Positions 41,925 to 47,981 of a stretch of DNA of 47,981 bases are shown here, piece by piece. The notes under the pieces were generated by a model. The model made no database searches, was not told the DNA's origin, and worked only from the letters and a program-made list of their open reading frames with translations. The position numbers were made by a program, and so were the translations under genes. Numbering within the stretch: the first letter of the stretch is position 1; every line of letters begins with the position of its first letter. This stretch comes from Vibrio sp. Y2-5 (lineage in GTDB: Bacteria > Pseudomonadota > Gammaproteobacteria > Enterobacterales > Vibrionaceae): NCBI RefSeq assembly GCF_014596725.1, contig NZ_JACVEG010000015.1, positions 1-47,981 of the forward strand. The letters are read 5' to 3'.

Positions 41925-41961
41925 TCACTACTGGTTTTCATCACAGTGATAGTGAATTCAG

Positions 41962-41987
41962 AGCCCTGCTGTTTAGCGGGGCTTTTT
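41962..41987 (+). terminator. Terminator between recA and recX
   Basis: AGCCCTGCT and AGCGGGGCT (9 bp, one U-G pair) enclose GTTT, followed by a T tract. Read-through would give the low recX expression known from E. coli. Confidence 0.9.
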
Positions 41988-42021
41988 ATTACTCAGATTT
42001 AGGTGAGATCGTTGAGGTGTT

Positions 42022-42489
42022 ATGTATTCAAGCCCCAATAAAATGAGTTGCAAAGAGCGTGCTTTGTATCTGCTGACAAGACGTGATCACGGCGAGTTCG
42101 AGCTTTGGCAAAAGTTATTGTTGAAAGGCTTTGAAGAAGAGGAAGTTCAACAAGCCGTTATCTATTGTAAAGAGCACGGTTATTTAGATGATCAGCGTTT
42201 TGCGCAAAGCCAAGTTAGACAACATATTGCGAAAGGGCATGGAGAAAGACGAATTCGTCGGGAGCTGCAACAGAAACGCGTTGAAAATGATGCGATTAGT
42301 AGTGCAATAGAACAAGAAGAAGTCGATTGGTTTGAGTTAGCGAAGCAAACGGCAGAAAAGAAGTTCAAACAGGTTATGACTCAAGATCAAAAAGAGTACG
42401 CGAAGAGGGTAAGATTCCTTCAGTATCGTGGCTTTAACTTCGACCAAATAAACTATGCTTTGAGTGCTGATGAAGAAGGCGGTAACTGA
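42022..42489 (+). CDS. recX: RecA modulator RecX
   Basis: Inhibits RecA filament growth and its activities. It has 155 aa and three-helix RecX repeats. LTRRDHGEFELWQKLLLKGF, EHGYLDDQRFAQSQVRQ and GERRIRRELQQKRV with a later RFLQYRGFNFDQINYAL are the usual motifs. GAGG lies before the ATG. The recA terminator lies upstream, so transcription probably depends on read-through from the SOS promoter. Confidence 0.95.
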   Translation: MYSSPNKMSCKERALYLLTRRDHGEFELWQKLLLKGFEEEEVQQAVIYCKEHGYLDDQRFAQSQVRQHIAKGHGERRIRRELQQKRVENDAISSAIEQEEVDWFELAKQTAEKKFKQVMTQDQKEYAKRVRFLQYRGFNFDQINYALSADEEGGN

Positions 42490-42666
42490 GCACCAATTGC
42501 TCCGTCGCTTGCTGTCACTCGTCTCAATTCTATTAGTCATTTAACTTCATGACATCCCGCTAAATTTCAATTCTTGTTCGTCTTTTCTTTAAGAAAACTA
42601 GGCGAACTCTTATCCATGCTTTACAATAGCGCAAAATTCTAACTTGAGTATTTCAGGAAGAGCTGC

Positions 42667-45249
42667 ATGTACATGAGCACGGATGAGGTTCGCCGCGCGT
42701 TCCTCTCATTCTTTGAAAGTAAAGGTCACCAAATCGTCGACAGTTCGTCTTTGGTGCCTGCTAATGATCCTACCTTGCTGTTCACTAACGCAGGGATGAA
42801 CCAGTTTAAAGATTGTTTCCTAGGTTTAGAGAAACGAGCTTACACTCGCGCCACAACAGCTCAGCGCTGTGTTCGTGCTGGTGGTAAACACAATGACTTA
42901 GAGAACGTGGGTTTCACCGCGCGTCACCACACATTCTTTGAAATGTTGGGTAACTTCAGCTTTGGTGATTACTTCAAAGAAGATGCCATCAACTTTGCAT
43001 GGGAATTTCTGACTGAAGTTCTGCAACTACCAAAAGAGCGTCTGCTAGTAACGGTTTACCAGACGGATGATGAAGCATTCGATATCTGGAACAAACAGGT
43101 TGGTATTCCGGCAGAACGCATTATCCGCATTGGCGACAAGCCTGGCGGTAAAGCGTATGAATCAGATAACTTCTGGCAGATGGGCGATACTGGTCCATGT
43201 GGTCCATGTACAGAGATTTTCTACGATCACGGTGATCATATTTGGGGCGGTCCTCCGGGCTCTCCAGAAGAAGACGGTGACCGATTCATCGAGATCTGGA
43301 ACAACGTATTTATGCAGTTCAACCGTCATGCTGATGGCACGATGGAACCACTACCTAAGCCATCTGTGGACACGGGTATGGGTATTGAGCGTATCTCTGC
43401 AATTATGCAGAACGTACACTCAAACTACGAAATCGATGTATTCCAAACACTAATTAAAGCAGCCGCTGAAGTTACAGGTCATGACGACCTTTCTAACCAG
43501 TCATTGCGCGTTGTTGCTGACCATATCCGTTCATGTGCATTCTTAATCGTAGATGGCGTTATGCCTTCTAACGAAGGCCGTGGCTATGTACTGCGCCGAA
43601 TCATTCGTCGTGCAGTTCGTCATGGCAACAAACTGGGTGCTCAGGGCTCTTTCTTCTACAAACTTGTTTCTGTACTGGCTGATGTTATGGGTACGGCAGG
43701 TGAAGAGCTTAAGAAGCAACAAGCTGTGGTAGAGAAAGTACTTCGCATTGAAGAAGAAAACTTCAGCCGCACACTTGACCGCGGTATGGCTATTCTAAAT
43801 GAAGCACTGGATAACCTAGAAGGCAATGAGCTTGACGGTGAAACAGTATTCAAACTGTATGACACATACGGTTTCCCAGCAGATTTAACCAACGACGTTG
43901 CTCGTGAACGTAACTTCACTATTGACGAAGCAGGCTTCGAAGTGGCAATGGAAGGGCAGCGCCAACGTGCTCGTGAAGCGGGTCAATTTGGCACTGATTA
44001 CAACACGTTAATCAAAGTTGATGGCAGCACTGAATTCTGTGGCTATAGCGCAACAGAAGGTCAGGGCACTATCACTGCTATGTTCGTTGAAGGCAACGAA
44101 GTTGATTCATTGTCTGCCGGTGATAAAGCGATTGTTGTACTAGACGAAACACCTTTCTATGCAGAATCAGGTGGTCAGTGTGGTGATGCTGGTGTACTGA
44201 AACTTGAATCAGGTTTGTTCAAAGTCGAAGACACTCAGAAATTGGGCAATGCTTTTGCTCATCACGGTGTGCTTGTTGAAGGTGTATTTGCTAAAGGCGA
44301 TAAAGTTATTGCGATTGTCGATGCTAAACGTCGTCAAGCAACGTCTCTTAACCACTCAGCGACTCACCTGTTACACGCAGCACTTCGCCAAGTATTAGGT
44401 GAACACGTGACTCAGAAAGGTTCTTTAGTGAAACCTGAAGGTCTGCGTTTTGACTTCTCTCACCTTGAAGCGGTAACGGCTCAAGAGCTGAAAGAAGTAG
44501 AGCGTTTGGTTAACGAACAAGTACGTCGTAACCACGTGATTGAAACGAACATCATGGATATCGAATCAGCGAAGAAGAAAGGTGCGATGGCACTGTTCGG
44601 TGAGAAATACGATGACCAAGTTCGTGTTCTTTCAATGGGTGAGTTCTCAACTGAGTTGTGTGGTGGTATTCACGCATCAAATACGGGTGATATCGGTCTA
44701 TTCAAGATCACTTCTGAAAGTGGTATCGCAGCGGGTATCCGTCGTATTGAAGCGGTTACTGGTGAATCAGCATTAGATGTTATCGATGCTCAAACACTCA
44801 AGTACGAAGAGAAGCTTGTTGAAGCGGCTAACAAAGCGAAAGCGTTAGAGAAAGAAATTCAGAAGCTGAAAGATAAAATGGCAGCGGCTGAAAGTGCCAA
44901 CATCATGGGCAAAGCTCAAGTTATCAACGGCACTAAAGTTCTTATCGCTGGTCTTGAAGGCGCAGACAGTAAGAATCTAAGAACCATGGTTGACGATATT
45001 AAGAATCAACTTGGTAGTGGTGTTGTTCTACTGGCCAATGTGGCGGACGACAAAGTCGGCCTTATTGCTGGTGTAACTAACGACCTGACTGGCAAAGTTA
45101 AAGCAGGTGATTTAGTTAAGATGGTTGCAGAACAAGTTGGTGGTAAGGGCGGCGGTCGCCCTGATATGGCTCAGGCTGGTGGTACAGATGTATCAGCTTT
45201 ACCTGCGGCTATGCAAACTGTTCAGCCTTGGCTAGAAGAACGCTTATAA
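42667..45249 (+). CDS. alaS: alanyl-tRNA synthetase
   Basis: Charges tRNA-Ala and edits mischarged Ser/Gly. The 860 aa compare with 876 in E. coli. The class II catalytic core opens with AFLSFFESKGHQIVDSSSLV and motif 2 includes RCVRAGGKHNDLENVG. The editing domain retains zinc ligands in NHSATHLLHA and Cys665/His669. The C-Ala dimerisation domain has VGGKGGGRPDMAQAGG near the end. In the editing motif Ile668 stands where most AlaS have Thr (CGGTH), so it reads CGGIH. A TACAAT -10 candidate lies at 42622-42627. Confidence 0.98.
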   Translation: MYMSTDEVRRAFLSFFESKGHQIVDSSSLVPANDPTLLFTNAGMNQFKDCFLGLEKRAYTRATTAQRCVRAGGKHNDLENVGFTARHHTFFEMLGNFSFGDYFKEDAINFAWEFLTEVLQLPKERLLVTVYQTDDEAFDIWNKQVGIPAERIIRIGDKPGGKAYESDNFWQMGDTGPCGPCTEIFYDHGDHIWGGPPGSPEEDGDRFIEIWNNVFMQFNRHADGTMEPLPKPSVDTGMGIERISAIMQNVHSNYEIDVFQTLIKAAAEVTGHDDLSNQSLRVVADHIRSCAFLIVDGVMPSNEGRGYVLRRIIRRAVRHGNKLGAQGSFFYKLVSVLADVMGTAGEELKKQQAVVEKVLRIEEENFSRTLDRGMAILNEALDNLEGNELDGETVFKLYDTYGFPADLTNDVARERNFTIDEAGFEVAMEGQRQRAREAGQFGTDYNTLIKVDGSTEFCGYSATEGQGTITAMFVEGNEVDSLSAGDKAIVVLDETPFYAESGGQCGDAGVLKLESGLFKVEDTQKLGNAFAHHGVLVEGVFAKGDKVIAIVDAKRRQATSLNHSATHLLHAALRQVLGEHVTQKGSLVKPEGLRFDFSHLEAVTAQELKEVERLVNEQVRRNHVIETNIMDIESAKKKGAMALFGEKYDDQVRVLSMGEFSTELCGGIHASNTGDIGLFKITSESGIAAGIRRIEAVTGESALDVIDAQTLKYEEKLVEAANKAKALEKEIQKLKDKMAAAESANIMGKAQVINGTKVLIAGLEGADSKNLRTMVDDIKNQLGSGVVLLANVADDKVGLIAGVTNDLTGKVKAGDLVKMVAEQVGGKGGGRPDMAQAGGTDVSALPAAMQTVQPWLEERL

Positions 45250-45259
45250 ATTAATTAGC

Positions 45260-45294
45260 TACGTCAGTTTTACCTTAAACTGGCGTATGTTTAA
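45260..45294 (+). terminator. Weak terminator-like hairpin after alaS
   Basis: TACGTCAGTTT and AAACTGGCGTA (11 bp, one U-G pair) enclose TACCTT. The following tract (TGTTTAATT) is poor in T, so termination may be incomplete. Confidence 0.5.
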
Positions 45295-45438
45295 TTCCAT
45301 TGACCAAGTGGTTTAATTGGGTGGAGTTTTCCGCTCAGTTATCTGCTTGGTTTTGTTTTTGTTATTACTTAACGAATTTATCGGTTGGATAAACGAGTTG
45401 GTGCGTATGAGACTTCGGTCTTGGGAAGGTGAATACTG

Positions 45439-46626
45439 GTGAAAAAGTCCCTTATCGTGCAAAAGTTTGGCGGAACTTCTATGGGTTCCATTGAAACAAT
45501 CCATACGGTAGCTGAACACATCATAAAGGCGAAAAATGATGGTAATCAAGTTGTTGTAGTTGTATCTGCAATGGCGGGTGAAACGAATCGATTAGTGGCG
45601 TTAGCTCAGCAAGTCGATAGCGTACCAACTGCAAGAGAACTTGATGTTTTGCTCTCTGCTGGTGAACAAGTGTCTATGGCACTGTTAGCAATGACTTTAA
45701 ATAAATTAGGTTTTGCTGCTCGTTCATTAACCGGAGCTCAAGCGAACATTGTGACAGATAATCTGCATAATGACGCGACGATTAAGAACATTGATACACG
45801 AACGATCTTTGAGCTACTAGAACAAGACCAAATTGTTATAGTAGCGGGTTTTCAAGGTGTTAATGAGAATGGGGACATCACCACGTTAGGGCGCGGTGGC
45901 TCAGATACAAGTGCTGTGACACTTGCCGGAGCTCTCAAGGCTGACGAATGCCAAATCTTCACTGATGTAGATGGTGTGTACTCTTGTGATCCAAGAGTTG
46001 TACCCAATGCGCAGAAATTAGATGTAGTAGATTTTCCATCTATGGAAGAAATGGCACGTAAGGGTGCAAAAGTTTTACATTTACCTTGTGTTCAGTACGC
46101 ATGGGACAATGCGGTTCCACTTCGTGTCTTGTCTACTTTTGATGTTAATCAAGGTAGTTTGATTAAAGGTGAACTGGGAACAAAACCTGTCTGTGGTATC
46201 GCCATTCAAAGAGATATGGCTTTGATTTCCATTGAGCATGACGCGCTTTCAAGCCTGCAGAAACATTGTCAAATGTTGGGTATTGAGGTGTGGAGTGTGA
46301 TCGAGGATACAGATTGGGCAGGAGTGGTCATAAAACTTGATGCTTGTGCTAAGTTGAAGCTGGTGTTCAGTGACAAAATCCGTAATAGTGAACATGTGAG
46401 TTTATTAACCACAGTAGGTTTACAAGCCCCGAGCTTTGTTGACCGATCTTTTGCATTACTGGCTGAACACGACATAAATATTCATTATGTTTCAACGACT
46501 TCGCAATCATTCATGCTTATGTTAAGTCCAGAAAGTGTTAATTCAGCAGCTAATATTTTGCATGAGGCTTTTATAACTTCTGACGAACTATTAGATTTTC
46601 AACCTAGGCAAGTATCTTTAGGTTAA
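45439..46626 (+). CDS. lysC: aspartate kinase
   Basis: Phosphorylates aspartate, the first step to lysine, threonine, methionine and diaminopimelate. The 395 aa are nearer in length to Pseudomonas/Bacillus-type aspartokinases than to E. coli LysC (449). It opens with LIVQKFGGTSMGSIETI, followed by VVSAMAGETNRL and TTLGRGGSDTSAVTLAGAL. DVDGVYSCDPRVV binds the substrate. Two ACT domains follow at about residues 260-395. The start is a GTG with GAAGG upstream. I see no lysine riboswitch in the 189-bp gap before it. It lies between alaS and csrA, as in V. cholerae. Confidence 0.92.
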   Translation: MKKSLIVQKFGGTSMGSIETIHTVAEHIIKAKNDGNQVVVVVSAMAGETNRLVALAQQVDSVPTARELDVLLSAGEQVSMALLAMTLNKLGFAARSLTGAQANIVTDNLHNDATIKNIDTRTIFELLEQDQIVIVAGFQGVNENGDITTLGRGGSDTSAVTLAGALKADECQIFTDVDGVYSCDPRVVPNAQKLDVVDFPSMEEMARKGAKVLHLPCVQYAWDNAVPLRVLSTFDVNQGSLIKGELGTKPVCGIAIQRDMALISIEHDALSSLQKHCQMLGIEVWSVIEDTDWAGVVIKLDACAKLKLVFSDKIRNSEHVSLLTTVGLQAPSFVDRSFALLAEHDINIHYVSTTSQSFMLMLSPESVNSAANILHEAFITSDELLDFQPRQVSLG

Positions 46627-46716
46627 TAAACTGCCAACAGAGTTTACCAAAATATAACTTCTGTTGGATAATAGTGTAACTGCAAGATAATTCAGAGATT
46701 ACTCAAGGAGCAAAGA

Positions 46717-46914
46717 ATGCTAATTTTGACTCGTCGTGTTGGCGAAACTCTAATGATCGGTGATGAAGTCACTGTTACTGTTTTAGGCGTAAAAGGTAAC
46801 CAAGTACGTATTGGTGTAAATGCGCCGAAAGAAGTATCTGTGCACCGTGAAGAAATTTACATGCGCATTCAAGCTGAAAAGGGCAATGGTAACGTTGCAA
46901 CTGGCAACTACTAA
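46717..46914 (+). CDS. csrA: carbon storage regulator CsrA
   Basis: Dimeric RNA-binding regulator of translation and mRNA stability that binds GGA in leaders. It has 65 aa, opening MLILTRRVGETLMIGDEVTV, with VKGNQVRIGVNAPKEVSVHREEIY. The C-terminus is short and variable. An AAGGAG ribosome binding site (GGA motif included) lies ahead of the ATG, compatible with autorepression. It is followed by a terminator and the tRNA-Ser/Arg cluster, as in E. coli. Confidence 0.98.
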   Translation: MLILTRRVGETLMIGDEVTVTVLGVKGNQVRIGVNAPKEVSVHREEIYMRIQAEKGNGNVATGNY

Positions 46915-46925
46915 TTCTCAAAAGA

Positions 46926-46950
46926 GCTGGCACATTCGCCAGCCTTTTTT
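46926..46950 (+). terminator. Terminator after csrA
   Basis: GCTGGC and GCCAGC (6 bp) flank ACATTC, followed by a run of six T residues. Confidence 0.9.
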
Positions 46951-47052
46951 GTTTTTAAGAGAAGCTTTTTTTAATAAAAGTGTAATTTCATAGCGCTTTG
47001 ATTAAATAGGCAACGATTGACTTGGTTTTTGCTATTTTTGCCAAGAAAATGT

Positions 47053-47090
47053 TTGACATATTTTTGGTAAATCGTAATATGTGCCTCCGC
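47053..47090 (+). promoter_or_regulatory. Stable-RNA promoter for the tRNA cluster
   Basis: TTGACA (47053-47058) is a perfect -35. It is separated by 16 bp from TAATAT (47075-47080). The GC-rich discriminator GTGCCTCCGC follows, typical of promoters under stringent (ppGpp) control. The first tRNA starts at 47096. Confidence 0.88.
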
Positions 47091-47095
47091 AAGAC

Positions 47096-47188
47096 GGTGA
47101 GGTGGCCGAGAGGCCGAAGGCGCTCCCCTGCTAAGGGAGTATGTGGTTTGTAGCCGCATCGAGGGTTCGAATCCCTCCCTCACCGCCA
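47096..47188 (+). tRNA. tRNA-Ser (anticodon GCT)
   Basis: A 93-nt class II tRNA with a long variable arm, anticodon loop CTGCTAA, T-loop GTTCGAATC and encoded CCA. It is close to E. coli serV, which also lies by csrA. First copy. Confidence 0.97.
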
Positions 47189-47230
47189 TTCTTGCCTTGT
47201 TTGGGTTAGCAACCAAACAAAGAACAAAGT

Positions 47231-47307
47231 GCGTCCTTAGCTCAGCTGGATAGAGTACCTGGCTACGAACCAGGCGGTCGGAGGTTCGAATCCTCCAGGA
47301 CGCGCCA
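47231..47307 (+). tRNA. tRNA-Arg (anticodon ACG)
   Basis: A 77-nt cloverleaf with acceptor GCGTCCT, anticodon loop CTACGAA and T-loop GTTCGAATC. CCA is encoded. Reads CGN arginine codons after A-to-I editing of the anticodon. First copy. Confidence 0.97.
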
Positions 47308-47355
47308 TATTCTTTCTCTTGTTTTAGAGCAAGTTATTGAATGTGAATATAATGC

Positions 47356-47448
47356 GGTGAGGTGGCCGAGAGGCCGAAGGCGCTCCCCTGCTAAGGGAGT
47401 ATGTGGTTTGTAGCCGCATCGAGGGTTCGAATCCCTCCCTCACCGCCA
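47356..47448 (+). tRNA. tRNA-Ser (anticodon GCT)
   Basis: Second copy, sequence-identical to the one at 47096. Part of the second 260-bp tandem unit. Confidence 0.97.
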
Positions 47449-47490
47449 TTCTTGCCTTGTTTGGGTTAGCAACCAAACAAAGAACAAAGT

Positions 47491-47567
47491 GCGTCCTTAG
47501 CTCAGCTGGATAGAGTACCTGGCTACGAACCAGGCGGTCGGAGGTTCGAATCCTCCAGGACGCGCCA
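47491..47567 (+). tRNA. tRNA-Arg (anticodon ACG)
   Basis: Second copy, identical to the one at 47231, in the second tandem unit. Confidence 0.97.
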
Positions 47568-47615
47568 TATTCTTTCTCTTGTTTTAGAGCAAGTTATTGA
47601 ATGTGAATATAATGC

Positions 47616-47708
47616 GGTGAGGTGGCCGAGAGGCCGAAGGCGCTCCCCTGCTAAGGGAGTATGTGGTTTGTAGCCGCATCGAGGGTTCGAATCCCTCCCT
47701 CACCGCCA
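47616..47708 (+). tRNA. tRNA-Ser (anticodon GCT)
   Basis: Third copy, identical to the other two. Its downstream spacer differs from the tandem unit and holds a terminator. Confidence 0.97.
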
Positions 47709-47711
47709 TTT

Positions 47712-47734
47712 ATTGACCAACGGTCAATTTTTTT
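47712..47734 (+). terminator. Terminator inside the tRNA cluster
   Basis: ATTGACC and GGTCAAT (7 bp) flank AAC and are followed by six or seven T residues. It lies just after the third tRNA-Ser. Confidence 0.85.
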
Positions 47735-47774
47735 GTTCTGAAATAAATTTAGTGTGATATGCTTCACACCCTGC

Positions 47775-47851
47775 GCGTCCTTAGCTCAGCTGGATAGAGT
47801 ACCTGGCTACGAACCAGGCGGTCGGAGGTTCGAATCCTCCAGGACGCGCCA
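47775..47851 (+). tRNA. tRNA-Arg (anticodon ACG)
   Basis: Third copy, identical to the first two but behind a terminator and a different spacer, so it should need its own promoter or read-through. Confidence 0.97.
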
Positions 47852-47954
47852 CTATTTATCGTCTAAGATGTTGTTGGTAACGACAAGTATCTTGGGTGTT
47901 GGGTAATGCCCATATATCGGTCTTAGTTTTTAAGACTAGAATATTAAAAACTGC

Positions 47955-47981
47955 GCGCTCATAGCTCAGCTGGATAGAGTA
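47955..47981 (+). tRNA. tRNA, probably Arg (partial at window end)
   Basis: GCGCTCA plus TA and the D-arm GCTCAGCTGGATAGAG start a new tRNA cut off after 27 bases. Its D-arm equals that of the tRNA-Arg copies, but the acceptor differs (GCGCTCA instead of GCGTCCT). Confidence 0.75.

Larger units (their letters stand above)
47096..47615 (+). repeat. Two identical 260-bp tandem repeats (Ser-Arg tRNA unit)
   Basis: Positions 47096-47355 and 47356-47615 each hold tRNA-Ser, a 42-base spacer, tRNA-Arg and a 48-base spacer, and appear identical base for base. A third, partial unit (tRNA-Ser and 4 bases) follows. The spacers also match exactly, which shows recent duplication or ongoing homogenisation. 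Confidence 0.95.

Noticed and set aside
45250..45438. Possible lysine riboswitch before lysC
   Set aside because: The gap is short and I see no lysine-riboswitch core or matching terminator, only one weak hairpin just after alaS.
46971..47216. 81-codon open frame on the minus strand across the first tRNA-Ser
   Set aside because: It is antisense to a tRNA; the same spurious translation (MAVREGFEPS...) is a well-known annotation artefact of tRNA-Ser genes.
1..47981. CRISPR, prophage, transposon or restriction system
   Set aside because: No regularly spaced repeats, transposases, integrases or phage genes were seen; every long frame is a conserved core gene.

Overview
This is a block of core chromosome from a marine gammaproteobacterium, almost certainly a Vibrio (large chromosome). 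Three things point there: the proteins closely resemble Vibrio/E. coli housekeeping proteins, the highly expressed genes use the leucine codon CTA heavily, and the gene order epd-pgk-fba-mscS-argO-argP ... rpsU-yqeY-dnaG-rpoD ... ispDF-truD-surE-pcm-nlpD-rpoS-mutS ... recA-recX-alaS-lysC-csrA-tRNA matches Vibrio cholerae as I remember it. I saw no prophage, insertion sequence, CRISPR array or toxin-antitoxin pair.

Layout. 1-3.8 kb: last codons of a probable transketolase gene, then epd, pgk and fba (central carbon and vitamin B6 metabolism). 4-9.5 kb: mscS, the divergent argO/argP pair, a periplasmic SIMPL protein and a CACHE-PAS-GGDEF diguanylate cyclase. 9.5-17.4 kb: a 43-codon membrane-protein ORF too short for most gene callers, pykF, a DeoR-family regulator with tandem TTTCGTTT motifs in front of it, glmS, an isolated hutZ-like heme protein, and a fused acyltransferase resembling the ornithine-lipid synthase OlsF. 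17.4-22.4 kb: tRNA-Ile(CAT) and the macromolecular-synthesis operon rpsU-yqeY-dnaG-rpoD. The olsF/tRNA/rpoD interval is where V. cholerae pandemic strains carry the VSP-II island; here it is empty.

22.6-32.2 kb: tsaD, plsY, folB-folK-uppP, then a tightly packed run ftsB-ispD-ispF-truD-surE-pcm-nlpD leading into rpoS, with several overlapping start and stop codons. 32.2-40.1 kb: mutS, cysM and the divergent sulfate/thiosulfate transporter cysPTWA, with a palindrome between cysM and cysP that is a candidate CysB site. 40.2-46.9 kb: pncC, recA (LexA box exactly filling the promoter spacer), recX, alaS, lysC and csrA. 46.9 kb to the end: a stringent-type promoter and a tRNA-Ser(GCT)/tRNA-Arg(ACG) array built from two identical 260-bp tandem units plus diverged copies, cut by the window edge.

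No wholly new multi-gene system is visible. The best leads are small: the 43-aa membrane protein, the DeoR-family operator array and glmS leader hairpin, the open frame in front of hutZ, the empty island site, the divergent folK, and the tRNA tandem duplication with an internal terminator.
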